Assembly: GCA_963971305.1 (NCBI GenBank) | Contig: OZ020307.1 | Coordinates: 61,997,702 to 62,061,701 of the forward strand | Source of the DNA: Arcuatula senhousia | Lineage: Eukaryota > Mollusca > Bivalvia > Mytilida > Mytilidae | DNA length: 64,000 nucleotides | Direction: 5' to 3' | Shown here: positions 23,561-36,009 of the stretch, one piece after another | Layout: every line of letters begins with the position of its first letter | How positions within the stretch are numbered: the stretch's first letter is position 1 | The notes under the pieces: generated by a model | What the model was told of the DNA's origin: nothing | Seen by the model: only the letters and a program-made list of their open reading frames with translations | The model's database searches: none | Program-made: the position numbers and the translations under genes

Positions 23561-24580
23561 TATTAACAATCGTGTTTCCGTGACTATGTCGGCATTTTGT
23601 TGTATATTCTTGTATGGCAAATTGGGATATCCGCAAATTTGTTATTTTCCCGTTGTTTCGTTATGATTCTTTGTTAAACCTATAGGACATTTAAGCACTT
23701 GACATACGCTGAGAAAATCATATCGATTTATTTATTCAATTATTGTCTCAGACATACGTTATGAACTGTTTCTTTCTAAAAATTCTGAAAAAAAATCGTA
23801 TTTACAACAAGGTCATAGTGCATAGCATGGCATGACAATCATCTGCATGAATACGACAGAAAACTTTCAAGGGAGCGGAAGGTCGTCAGACCAGACCGAC
23901 ACCTCACTGACACGGAGTTAATTTTGGACTGCACACTGGATAAAAGCGGGAGATTAAAGAGACATTGAAATGATTTTGAAAATAGAGGGTACTAGAATAG
24001 AACAAAAATACGTACCCGACTTTACTGATAACTTGTTATAAAATTATTGTTTGCAGCTCAGTTAATCGGCAAGTGCAGTACGGCAAAACCTTAATTACGA
24101 ATGACTGACGTCTTCCTACATTTGTATATATAATTGAAACAAAGACTTGTAAACGGTGATTGAACAAAAAATCTCTATTCTGTAAGTCTTAAGCGGGATT
24201 ATGCCCGAAATCCGAATAGTGGATTATACCGACATAAATTTGTACGACTGTCCTCTGTCGTTTAATTATTACACCTATTCAGGTTTCTCTCCGCGTAAGT
24301 TGCAAATAATAGATATCCTCGTTGCTTTATTTGACGGCTTCCTTTTTCGAATATTTTTCGTAACTTGTCTTATAAGTTACTGTTGGCCAAGTATACTTTT
24401 CCATTGTCTTTCTTTATAATATGCATGCTGTAAATGACGTGAAGGAATCAAATGTTTTTTCGCTAGAAGGGCTGGGTTGACTCGAGCCTTATTTACGACG
24501 GACCTTTTTAAATTTACAATTATTGACTTGCATATACGGGGGTGGTAAGGGGGGGTACGTGCACGGATGAACGGCCAATA
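23561..24580. other. Non-coding; nothing recognised
   Basis: Unique-looking AT-rich sequence. The frame 24201-24419 is hydrophobic but without domain or convincing context. Confidence 0.4.
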
Positions 24581-24730
24581 GAAAATGACAATCACGATGA
24601 ACGACCAATAAAAAAATGATAATCACGATGAACGAAAAATGAAATAGAGAAACACGATGCACGATGAACCTCCATGCACGGCTGAACGGGAAATAAAAAT
24701 TGCTCAACATGATGCACGAAAAAAAATCTT
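24560..24730 (+). repeat. Imperfect tandem repeat of 'cacgatgaacg'
   Basis: Irregular repeats of 'cacgatgaacgaccaataaa', 'cacgatgcacgatgaac' and 'cacggatgaacggccaata' over about 170 bp. Unit length varies between roughly 15 and 35 bp. Confidence 0.6.
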
Positions 24731-24967
24731 TACCACCCACATATACGTATGGAATAATACTATATATATAATATTGAAAAAATAGTAGACACGAACGAAC
24801 AGCACGATGAAACAAAAAAAAAAAACACTAACAAAATTAACCGAAGAAAAATCAACTCTTAACGAAAGTGATCTCGGTAAAGCAGTTCTTGCTTGCTATA
24901 GCACATCCGTCGAGTTGCAGTTCTCAATCCAGTGTTTCAAATCCGGTAGATGAAGACAAACAAAACC

Positions 24968-25162
24968 CTAACCCGGGTTAAAGCTCAGCCCACAAGGCGG
25001 ATAGTCAAAGAGATAGCTAAATAGCCAAACAGGGTTGTCCTCGTTAGCGGGGTATCTATTACAGGAAAGCTTTGCCTCTGACCTGTGTGGAGAGAGAAAT
25101 AAACCACCACTAAGAAGTGCGAAAAATAGGCTTATTTTCATCCCAATGCAATAAACTCTCAT
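24968..25162 (-). CDS. Candidate small secreted peptide precursor
   Basis: 64 codons, or 57 from the second ATG (25141). From that Met the sequence has a signal-peptide shape: a Lys, then a hydrophobic core (ISLFFALLSGGLFL), then a polar region with SEA as a possible cleavage site. The mature part would be about 34 residues with two cysteines (KLSCNRYP ... YPPCGLSFNPG) and ends in Gly, which can serve as a C-terminal amide donor. No basic processing site is seen. I do not recognise a known neuropeptide or toxin family. It may be a single exon of a longer gene, or chance; 'cacacag|gtcaga' inside it could be a splice site. Confidence 0.35.
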   Translation of the reverse strand: MRVYCIGMKISLFFALLSGGLFLSPHRSEAKLSCNRYPANEDNPVWLFSYLFDYPPCGLSFNPG

Positions 25163-26737
25163 CTTTACCGCTGGTATTCAAAATTTACTGTCACTCTTCA
25201 TTTTCAGTCCCTATATGTTGTTGCCACGCCAAATTAATTCCTAGTTTGTCCGATTTGGCGTTCGATTAGCCGCTTGGTAGTTTTTTACCGCCCCGTCTCC
25301 CATGCCTCTTGCGTCTAAATCCTGTTACGTTAACAATGTCTTTTTTAACACCACCGTTTTAATTTTTTTTCCCCACGAAAATGTAACTTAAAATGTAACA
25401 TTTTTACTTAAAATATATATGTAACTTTAAAATGCGTCAAATCGATATGCTTTTCATAAATCATGTAAGAAGTACATGTATGTAAATAAAGGTACAATTT
25501 CTTTTTTTTTTCAAGATCTTTATATAGTGTTCTGGTTCTCTCGTCCGCCTGTTCCACCAGGGGGTACTTACAGGTAGAAGTTTCTTTACCATGAAGGAAT
25601 TATGGTATTATCGTGAAAATTTATATACATATACACATCAGGATATAAGCAAACCAGAGATCATCATGCATTAGTACCCTTTTCACCAACATCATAGTTA
25701 TGGGGGTTATGTCTTTTGGATATGTTCATGTCTAAAATACATGTTAAATTTCTTGCTCTAATAAAAATCTGAATGCGCGCACCAAAACGCCAATTTTATA
25801 AACAGAAGCATATGAACAAATTCTCTTGCACGCATCCCTTTTCTTTCATGCATTTTGCGACGAACTATACGAATAGATTTGATGTGAACGAAGCAGGTCC
25901 CAGAACTAGCTATAGGTCGTTAAATACTAACAGGCTCGGTCACCCAAAATGGATTTTTTTTAAGTGCCGTAATAATACACATACATGGTCTTTATTCTGC
26001 GAGTTGTTTTTTTTTCTGTTTATTTTTTCGTTTGTCTATCATCAGTCCTTCATTGGTTGTTACTGGTAATAAATCATATATAAAATTGTAAACGAGACTT
26101 CGAAGGCCTAAGACGTATTCATCAAATTCTGTTATATCTGAAAATATTAAATTTTCCTGAGATATGAATGTTACTGTTTAAGAAAAGAAATTTTCCAAAA
26201 TTAGTCATCAGTGAAAAATCACAGTCAACTCCGATTTATAATCAAAGTGTTTACCCTTAAACAATTACACCATGCATGTTTCAACAGAGAATCCGAACGC
26301 ATACCTCAGTAAACAAAATAATCTCTTTAGCTTGACTATCTGATTCTCATACATAGACCTGATATGCCTAGGCATCAGAATAAATAACTATATAAAATCA
26401 GAAAATATGAACCGACACACACATACAAAAACCATTTCAAATTTACACCTGGGACATTTTCGAATTTCGTCTATCGCACCTGTATATTAAGAACCAATAT
26501 CACATTGTTTATTGTATAAATATTGATGATTGATTTCTACAATAAACAAAATAAACTTAGGACATGATTGTTAGCTTATTGATACTGAACTGCCACTAAA
26601 TTTTACGATGTAGAATATATAGATGTAGAATATAGTTTTTCACGGCGTCGAGAGAAAAAGGGAATAAAAAAATATATATTTAGAAAATTCAGAGCGACAT
26701 TTCTTAGATACAAATGAAAGAAAATGGGTCAAAGACA
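25163..26737. other. Non-coding; nothing recognised
   Basis: AT-rich sequence without repeats or frames that can be supported. Confidence 0.4.
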
Positions 26738-27310
26738 GAAATGGCCGGATTTCGTTTAACAAGAAGTAGATGAGCGACAGACCTGAAATCACATCCCATG
26801 TTATGGGAGCCAATGTTGATGCTGCATACCAAATATCAAGAGGCTGTGATTAGTAGTTGCTAAGAAAACTGTTACGAAAAATTTCTTCTATTGGACATTA
26901 TTGTCAAAAATTAACTAAGTCGGTAAACAGGAAGTAGATGAGCGACAGACCTGAAATCGCATCCCACGTTATGGGACCTCACCCTGATATTGTATACCAA
27001 ATATCAAGTGGCTATGATAAATAGTTGCTGAGAAAACTGTTACGAAAATTTTCTACTATTGGACATTATGGTAAAAAATTAACTAAGTCGGTAAACAGGA
27101 AGTAGGTGAGCGACAGACCTGAAATCGCATCCCACGTTATGGGACCTCATCCCAATGCTGTATACCAAATATCAAGTGGCTGTAATTTATAGTTGCTGAG
27201 AAAACTGTTACGAAAATTTCTTCCCCGCCCGCACGCCGCCCGCCCGCCCGCCGCCCGCCATTCACCATTTTATAACCCGGATTTTTCACTCCGTGAAATC
27301 CGGCAAAAAA
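26738..27310 (+). mobile_element. Family C element, copy C1 (complete)
   Basis: 5' hairpin GAAAT-GGCCGG-ATTTC (26738-26753), which overlaps GCCGGATTTC, the inverted complement of GAAATCCGGC at the 3' end. Three ~168-bp modules follow ('aacaggaagtagatgagcg', 'acagacctgaaatcgcatc', 'taccaaatatcaag', 'gttgctgagaaaactgttac'; module starts near 26757, 26925 and 27093). Then a GCCC/CCGC microsatellite (27225-27258), the hairpin CCGGATTTTTCAC-TCC-GTGAAATCCGG (27277-27303) and an A-run. Confidence 0.85.
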
Positions 27311-29649
27311 ACAACACTAAAATCAACTAAAAGCATCAACATCGGGAACTTAAGTCGTAACAAGAGTAACCAATGTGACCCGGAAGGAAAAAAAGCATTT
27401 ACTTTTTTTGCTGCTCATCCTTCGCGTTGCTTACGGTAAATATGGTGTGTCAAATTTGGTAAGTAGACAAGGGACTACGATTAGACTGCTGCCTACCATA
27501 CCCACATTTTGTCTTTTTTGACAACTACATACACGTACAATTTTTAAACTTCCTCAGTTTGTCAGTGTTTATGATAACAGTTGTGATATATATCTATATG
27601 CCCACATGAAGCCTTCCATAAAATTACTTACAGTGTAACTAAGTTCACGATTTTTCAGATATAAGTTTATTTTGATTTTTATTATCACCAGAATAGGCAC
27701 TAAAGTCTATGGACAACATAACACTGCATGTGTTCGCAATAATTATGCCAAGCGTGGTGCTAAAAAAAGGGGGTTGCTTTCATTAGGAAGAAGACAGATA
27801 ATTTACTTTTTTTGCGGTTATACAATGTATGCAACACTGATGATATGGAAAGACGATACGCTGCATACAATGAAAGGTGCACTTGTCATAAATGTAATGT
27901 ATACCAACTTCTCATCATGCTTTTCCGTGGGTTTCACTTCTCCGTGATATTTCAATTCACAAGCAAAGTTCGTGAACAACTGTCCATGCGCTGGTAAATT
28001 TTTAGGATATGAACGATACAAATACACCAAGAATGAGTGAAACGGAATCGGCAACATGGAAATCTGTATTTCAATAATAAAAATATTCATTAACGTGTAA
28101 TTTAAAACTTTTGTTAAAATTGTGTAGTACCATCTTTCTAAAAAAATGTGGAAAATTCACAACTAAATATAATCCATCCTTAAACTTTCTGGAATGTGCA
28201 GTCTGAAAGGCGGATTTAGAACGGGTGCGCGCCCTACCGTTTGAAAATTTCAGGATACGCCATAGTCTTAGAGTCTTTGAGAGTATTTTCTAAAATGATT
28301 AATAAAATTCTATTTTGGTTTGCTTATTTTTCTCTTTCAATTTGTCCTGTGATTGTTTCTGTTATTCGGGCATCTAATTAATTTTTGCCACCAGCAAAAT
28401 GGCAATCTCCTTTCGAGTAAAAAAAAATGTATGTGTGATTCGAAAATCCGTATCTGATCATGCAGAGCTAATGTTTATTATTATTTCAAAGTAAAAACAT
28501 TGAAGCGCCGAGAATGTATCTGTGAATGTTTTCTTCGTATTAATTGTTATAAGATACAAAAAAAAAAATAACTTCCCACGACCCTTCCTGAACATGAATT
28601 TAGTTAAAATTTAATATATTTGGATTTTCACAGAATATTTATAACATCATATTGCCTGTAAATTACAGAGTATCTGCATGTTATTATACATGGACTATGT
28701 CACACAATGATTTTTGGATTATGAATAGATGTCCTTTGTCAGGTGGTGGTATATGAATATTGTACGAGCCTCACACCTCGGTACCTTTAAATATTTAGAG
28801 TACACACAGATCCCCTCCTGTGATGATGCTAACTGCACGAGTATGCATCACATGATCTGGATAATCCAAACCCAGATATGTTGCTACGCTATAGGGTCCT
28901 TCGATTTTTTTTTACATCATGCATTTTGAAACGTTTACTTTAGAGTGTGTACAGACAGTGGCTCCCCGTTATTCATAATTCCCGATAAGTACTAACCTTA
29001 CCACAAAAACATATCATTAAATAAACTGAGCTACTATTTGTTAAAACCGTTGAGAGCTTTGTGTATTTGATTTGCAGATAATCTTCTTCCGGCTAGCACA
29101 CAATTCACACAGGTAGAAAATCAATACACCTGGCCGCCGTTTGCTATGGGGTACAATTAGGGATGACTCCACCAGAGCGTGATGTGTTGTTTATTGAATT
29201 GGTGATGTATCGTGTAGCAGTTTTGTTAATTAGAATATTAGTATTCAAACCAGATATTTTTTATTTTGAAATACTGAGGATTTTATTTCTTTTTAAATTA
29301 TAAACCCGGCCGAAAGTTAATTATTTCATCGATATACTGACTTATTAATTATTGTTTTAATGTAAAAAAATGATATTATCAATATAAGACAAGTAATCGA
29401 ACTTAGAGAAAATAAAACTAATAAGGTCGAGTCAATAGATTTTTACAAGCGTTCCCGAGTGAGCGTTTCGTTTACTATAATACCCGATTGACATCAAGAT
29501 GAGAAAATCAAATTACTCAGTGAAATGGTTTGGCATCGTATACATCTTACACTAATACCTGTATTACAATGAATTATATACATGTATATTTATGCATCCA
29601 CCTCGATCTCGAGATACCGAAGTACAACTAGAACTATAAAGTAATTGTG
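27311..29649. other. Non-coding; nothing recognised
   Basis: AT-rich. A short scrap near 28205-28260 ('ggatttagaacgggtgcgcg') resembles a common low-copy repeat but has no ends. Frames near 27672-28090 overlap on both strands and show no domains. Confidence 0.4.
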
Positions 29650-29740
29650 GGAACACTTAAGATCGGGACAACGACGACGACAGCATCATACCATTTTTGA
29701 AAATACGTCCGCAATTTTTTTTGCGGTCGTATAAAAATTA
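29650..29740 (+). mobile_element. Family B solo 3' end
   Basis: 'gacaacgacgacgacagcatc', then 'atacgtccgcaa' and the hairpin partner 'ttgcggtcgtataaaaa', identical in plan to the 3' end of B2 (48400-48487). Core and left end absent. Confidence 0.8.
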
Positions 29741-30600
29741 GACTGTCACTGGGTTATAGCTTCAGTAGGTCATCGATCGGGGGTGTATACTGACCCGGGG
29801 GGAGGAACCCTTTATGCAGGGTTGCCTGTGGCACACATCCCAGTTGCTTTATGGGCTTTCCTCCGAACATTCTGTTATTCTCACGTAGATTTTCGGCATA
29901 ACTGGTCAGGAACTGCCGATCAGTAAAGTATAATTATAATTGTTAATTTAATATAATACTGGTATGGCTCTGAACAGACTATATATATATTTTTTTGTTT
30001 TGTCTTGACCCAATAAAACATGTAAAATCATTGTATTAAATTATTATGCCCATTGATGGACCTTAATTGGAATAAACAATCTTATCTCTATATATACGAG
30101 ACCCCCATCCCATTTCTAAAATATCTGGATATACGCCCCTGTATACATCAAAAGATTATGCAAGGCATTTAAAGTCAAATAAAAAAAAAGTCAAATTGGA
30201 ACCGAAAATTGTAGTCATAGCTCACAAATAATACTCCGCCCAAAAAAGATTAAAAGAAGGATATGATAAAAAGACATAATGCCCCATATCGCAACATTTG
30301 GGACGTACGTATCGTCATTTTTTTTTTTACATATACCAAGGTACTATTGCATGAATCCAAATAAGATGAGTGGCATGTCATCTCTCTGTAATGTCAAACT
30401 TGTAAACAACATAGCATCGTTTGTACATAAACTGAATTTGTTATTTTAACTTTATATACTGTCTGACTAGCTCATTCTGTCATTTGTAATACTAGTATAT
30501 GTTATTTTTTTTGTATGTCCCCATGTTACACTTGTATGTGTCGGAGTTTTTCAATCAAATCTTGGGATGTACGTAGTAGATGGGGCATATATACAAAAAT
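29741..30600. other. Non-coding; nothing recognised
   Basis: AT-rich, no supported gene or full element. Confidence 0.4.
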
Positions 30601-30604
30601 ATAT

Positions 30605-31010
30605 ACGATACAACCGTAACTTGTTGAAACCTGTACGTCGGAGGTCCAAAGCGAATAGTCAATAGCTTTGGACACTAGCATATCATGACACATGCCTTCT
30701 GTGGACTTTGAATCGATGCATATCTTACATTTTTATATATTGAAACCAATAAAAGGGAAATTCCTGTAAATGTAATTGTTTTTTTTTTAGCCAGTTCATC
30801 CCCAACCTACCAAAAATTGTGTTATTCGGCATGGCATACTAAAAGTCCAGATCTTGCATATAAACTATTTGTCCACACAAACTTATATAATAGGCGTTTT
30901 TGCGTTTTTGGCAACTTTGGCCCATATTTTCTCTAAACGCAAGTCTGATTGAAAAATGCATGCAGGGATTTTTACAAAGCTTCCAACGATCAGATTCTAA
31001 AATGGTAGGT
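30605..31010 (+). mobile_element. Family B 5' part (truncated)
   Basis: 'acgatacaaccgtaacttgtt', 'cctgtacgtcggaggtcc' and 'ggatttttacaaagcttcca' match the left end and first module of B1. No microsatellite or hairpin follows; a family E-like 3' end lies just downstream. Confidence 0.7.
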
Positions 31011-31084
31011 GCACGTATACAATATACAACAATGATTGCGTAAAGGTTCTTGTGAATGAATGAGGTGGTAAGGGGAAGTAACAG

Positions 31085-31176
31085 ACAAGGGATAGGTACC
31101 TAGATGTATAACGCATAGACACACAGACGCCATATTACAATACACCCCTCCCCTTTTTTAAGCGGGGGTATTTTAA
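31085..31176 (+). mobile_element. Family E solo 3' end
   Basis: 'acagacaagg...cacacagacgcc' followed by a hairpin TACACCCCTCCCC / AGCGGGGGTATTTTA. Same 3' plan as E1 (TATACCCC ... GGGGTATAAA). Confidence 0.6.
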
Positions 31177-33524
31177 TAGCTGCATGGATCCACTATGAAT
31201 CATTGGTTTATGGAAGAGAAAAAAAAATAACAACAGGCCGGGCAGGCCATAGCAATTTCATCTGCAACAAAAAGTTTCAATGGCAGAGCAGGTTACTATA
31301 ATGTACAAAAAATGTAATATCTGCGTTGACAGCGTTATCTCAATTGAAATCAAGTGTTGCTGCATGGAGCATAAACCACCAGTAACCTGTCACTCACTTA
31401 CCCACATCGTGCATTGACGTAATCAAATTACAATTAAATTTTGCTACGCCCGACGCGCGTTTTATGGTTATGACTTCTTAAGGCACTGAGCAACTGTTTT
31501 CCATCAGGATTTTCTATTCCGATATCTATTTGTCTAGTCGTCTTCACGCGTATCAGGGATTAAATAAAACTGATTTTGTTTTGGACATCCCTGCGCGTAT
31601 ATACTTATTCCGCATCTCTTTAGAAATTGGGAAAAGACAACCCCCTAACATTTCAACATTGAAAAATACATAAATGGAACTGTTGCCTTTCTAAAAGTCC
31701 GTTTACTACTTTTTGCAGAAGCAGATCAAGACTATCATGCATTGCCGGTGTTGGAATCCTCCATCCTTGATTATAATTTTCTAATTTTCGAGCAGATTTA
31801 ATGCACAACATCGGGAATCCCCATTCCCCTTTTCGTCTTCATCAGACAATTTAGGCGGCCCCCTCCCCTTTTCTAAATCATAGACGCACGTGCGTGGAAT
31901 TCAGTATTTAAATCAACAGGGTACTTAATAAATTGCATGGGATAACGTTTTACACGATTATACTCTTACCCTGTCGTTATTCTGTACTTGATAAGCAGAA
32001 ATCAAAAAATAGCAAATGGGACGGGTGAGCCACGTTAAAATCGGCAAATCACTCACAAAATATCGTTCTTGCAAAATTCAATGCAACACAATAGCATGCA
32101 TGGAAACAATTTTAAGTAGTTTGTAGATACACATGAAGAAATACATAGAAAAATATAACAAAAATAATTTGCTAATACGCAAAATAATGAAACAAAATAC
32201 TAAAAACTTTGAGCCGGCACCAGTCGCTGAAGACAAGAACACACGCACGGGATAGATCGGCTATACATCGTTAATGTTTAATGCGGGAAATTTGATAACA
32301 GTAAAAATACCGTGTGTGCTTTTTAACAAAGAAGGACAACAAGAGAAATTGGTAGATAGCGGTCTTATGACAAACTCTTATCTAATTTCCTCCATGCATT
32401 GTTCACTTGTCACACTAGCATATTATGAAGTACCAAGACTATTTGATGCATCACAGATTGCCTAGTAATTACTGGTGATGTACGTTTTTCATTCAAATTA
32501 TATATAAAAAAGTGAGATACATCTTGTTATGTTACTTAGTCCTTGGTTGCACGAGAACATGATCACACTGTTTTATTACCATACATGTTACAAAACCTTT
32601 GTTAATTGGACATAGTCGAAACACCTTTGTTTATTGGAAGTTGCGACTCTTATGTTTATTAGACATAGTCCCGAGGACAACATCAGCAGGACGTCGGTGT
32701 ATAGGCGGAAACACATGTAGTATAGGAACACAATATACAAATGTGAAACACGAGGTACGAATCAAAATGACTAATAGAACATACATGTAGAACATATTTT
32801 ATTGTCCAATTAAGGGCCCATAAGGGCAGCATGAGTAACAAATAAACAGATATAAGAGAAAAGATAATAATTGAGTTACATTGTACACATAATACCAGTA
32901 TACACACATGATTCTTATTATTGAACCACTTAAATGTACTTTATGATAATATTGTCTCTGTAAGAATTTTCTGTACACATAAAAGTTTTCATAAATCGTT
33001 GATAGAACCTCGGGATAGAACCAACTTATATGACATTAGAATTTTTTAAATTCATTTACGCACATGCATGCGTATATTTTCTAATACCCGCAATTCAGGA
33101 ATTCAATTAACATCATTGCTCCTTTTGAAAAACCCATGCAGCTGATATGTTACCATTCAGTTTATTAATCTACTGATTTACGATACTTTAGCATAAAGGT
33201 GCTTATGCTTAACAGGCCGTAAACTAGTATTTCCTTTTCCCGTCGGACATCGTATAAGATCGGCAGGCGTAAAATAAGCCATTGAACATTATAAACTGAA
33301 AGATATCATATGGAAGGCTATAGTAGTTGCTGAGAAATCTGTTGTGAAATAAATTCCCCCGGCCACTTGCTGTCCGATATTTATTTATTACCCCTTCCAA
33401 ATATCGTAATTATTCAATTATCATTTTCAACCATCAAGTATTCATCATATTGTAATTTAAAATCAGTCGCTTAAACTGCGTACGGAAAAGACCTAAGATT
33501 GATACCATCGTCCGATATATTTTT
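31177..33524. other. Non-coding with small repeat scraps
   Basis: Mostly unique AT-rich sequence. Around 31438-31466 there is a minus-strand scrap of the retrozyme just 3' of its cleavage site (cgcgcgt, then cgggcgtagcaaaat) with no ribozyme core. Around 33270-33365 there is one decayed family C-like module ('gtagttgctgagaaatctgt'). Confidence 0.45.
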
Positions 33525-33842
33525 TAAGACTTAAAAAATAAACAAGCCTTAAAAAAAATACAAATATAAGACATCTGAGACGTAATAATGTGAATTGGAA
33601 ATAATTGCAGGCGTATACAATTGTCCTTTTCATGCAAATAGAATAAAATGAACCACGGAGTTTTTGGGGGCGATTTCGGAGTTGTAAGACTTAAAAAATA
33701 AACAAGACTTGAAATAAAATCATCATATTTTAAGACATCTGAGACGTAATAATGTGAATTGGAAATAATTACAGGCGTATACAATTGTCCTTTTCAAATA
33801 GAATAAAATGAACCACGGAGTTTTTGGGGCGATTTCGGAGTT
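33525..33842 (+). repeat. ~160-bp tandem duplication at the edge of F2
   Basis: Copies start at about 33525 and 33685; both carry 'gacttaaaaaataaacaag', 'gacatctgagacgtaataat', 'tgtgaattggaaataatt' and 'gaaccacggagtttttgggg'. High identity. Each copy ends with the first ~40 bp of the family F element. Confidence 0.85.
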
Positions 33843-34005
33843 GTACCTCGGAGTCCCGCCGGGTTTACCTCGGACGTTCGCGTATTACTCCGAGAAAAAA
33901 CTCCGTAGAAACTCGGAGTTTTTGACCGGAAAACTCCGATGTCCACCGGAAAAAAACTCCGACGTCCGGAAATTTTGGCTGTAACTCGGTTTCAGTCCTG
34001 TATTA
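33640..34005 (-). repeat. Family F element, copy F2 (inverted relative to F1)
   Basis: Ends 'aactcggtttcagtcctgt', the reverse complement of the F1 start, and is filled with 'aactccg' and 'cggagtt' motifs. Its outer edge is inside the 160-bp tandem duplication. Confidence 0.75.
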
Positions 34006-35106
34006 TTTATAATAACTACAAGTGTAAATACTGTACAACTTTAATTAAATGCAAGTTCACCATGACCATGTTCATGTCAACATTAAATGTGGATTACAAC
34101 TCTGAGTTTTGTTTTTGTTTTTTACTGCTTTTTGGGACCATCTACAAATGTACATGTATCAACATGAAACCACAGCTAAACATTTAACACGCACACAAAT
34201 TATAACATAATCATAATAACTGTGAACAAGAACATTTATTATTTATCATGTATGTTATACATATGCATTTGAATATTAACTTATTTAATTACATTAACAT
34301 GTGTATCAAATTTCTGAATATTAATTATGTGAGCTGTGTTTTAAAATTTTTAAAGGAAAAAACATACATGTATTATAAAAAGACAATGAAGTCTTTGTAA
34401 ATAACATTAGTTGCCAGAAAAAAACCTCACTAAAACACCAACTTCATAAAGCATTTTCTGTTAACGTTGATGGACTGTCATGCATGTACTTTTAAAAATT
34501 CAGGTCACAACAAAAAATATGTAGGACACGCCATGCATGTAATTTTGCATACATGTACATGTTTATCTGTAATTTTGGTGTTGTTAGTTGTTTCGATGGG
34601 TTGCTACATGTTTCTAATTGTAAGCGGTGTCATACTTAGTGTTTTTAGGTTAAAAATAACTTCATTTTCTTCTTTTTTCATCAAAAGTTTGTCCAGAACA
34701 AAGGATGTTACAGTTTTATTCTAAATCACAAAACGATTCCGGACTATCCGGTCGTAAAAAATAGTTAAATACCAATAACCAACAATGTTCAATAACGTAC
34801 CAGACTTTGTTTAGAGCAAAAAAAAGAAAGAAAGAAAGAAAGAAAAAAGGTTTGTTTGAAGGTAGAAATGAAAATTGATATTTTAGTTCTTGTTATCCAA
34901 GAACAGTCATGTGCCAAAAGTATTTGCTGATATTCATTTTTCCCATTAGTTTCTACATGTTCTATAATAAGTTATTGAAGATGTTACTGAGTGGAATTTC
35001 ATACTTTAAAGGAATATTTGAATTTTAAATTGGTAATTGAACATAAGTTTTACTTTTGTTGTTTCAATGTCCAATTTTTAGTTAATGATTAAAATTAATT
35101 ATTTCA
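34006..35106. other. Non-coding; nothing recognised
   Basis: AT-rich with a short (GAAA)n tract near 34827-34847. The frame 34467-34724 has hydrophobic character but no start context, splice evidence or domain. Confidence 0.4.
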
Positions 35107-35171
35107 TCTGAAAAAGATGCTCCGTGTTATACTCCCGAACCGGGAGTATAACACGGAGCATCTTTTTCAGA
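35107..35171. repeat. Perfect 31-bp inverted repeat with 3-nt loop
   Basis: Arms 35107-35137 and 35141-35171 are exact reverse complements (outer TCTGAAAAAGATGCTCC, inner GTGTTATACTCCCG); loop AAC. No GACG microsatellite or other element part lies next to it. Confidence 0.95.
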
Positions 35172-36009
35172 CATCTTGCAAATTTTTAGTCTGCATATCA
35201 ATTAAAATCGCTTAAAATATCTCAAGGGATGTAAATTTTAATTCTTTATTTTATTTTATGAATGAAATAAATCTAACATAAATATTTAAAAAGAAATTAA
35301 GCTTTTTCTGAAAAGTTCTATTATCAGGGGAGATAATTGGCGGGAAACTGTGTGACATTTTTTTATATATAGAAATGTGTAGGTAAAATTAGGTTTTCTT
35401 AAATATCTAAAAAAGAAGGTCCGTGACCCAAGTTTTTATTATGTTTTTTAGAAGATAGTGAAGATGTGGCTTGTCATTTGTGAAATATAAATGAAATCTG
35501 ATGGGTTTCCAGCTCACAGTGATGCTAAATAACTCCTTTCCCTTTACAATCTATTGAAAACCAGAACTCCAGGCCACCAACTTCGCAAGGTTATAAATCT
35601 GTAGAAAAGTCTGTGACCCCCTATTATTTTTGCATTTTTTAAATGTAAGTTTATCAAAGTATAATTCTGCAAAATTTAACAAAAATCTGTTGGATTTTTC
35701 TTATACCACCGAACCACCTTAAAATGAATAATTCCTTCAAATTATGGAAAATAAACAAGCAGACTTAAAATAGTTTATAAAAAATCAACAAAATTGGCCA
35801 AGATACTATTTCAGAGTATATATTTTTTTTAAATAATTGTTATTTAACATAGAAAGTAATGGGGAAAAATAATACTGTAGCAATAAATTTAAATAAATCA
35901 ATTAACTTTCACTTTTTGTAACCGTAAATACGAAGGCTATTGAATCTCAGACTGATGGTAACCAGAACAAATCATACAGCTTCATTGTTTGATTGTTTTT
36001 TTTGTTTTT
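35172..36009. other. Non-coding; nothing recognised
   Basis: AT-rich sequence leading into the minisatellite; no frames or elements supported. Confidence 0.4.

Noticed and set aside
25773..26069. 98-codon frame as a gene
   Set aside because: No domain, unconvincing composition (F/Y-rich over AT-rich DNA), no splice or promoter evidence.
31430..31470. Third hammerhead candidate (minus strand 'cgcgcgtc..gggcgtagc')
   Set aside because: Only the 3' side of the cleavage site is present; no CTGATGA or GAAA core, so it is a scrap.
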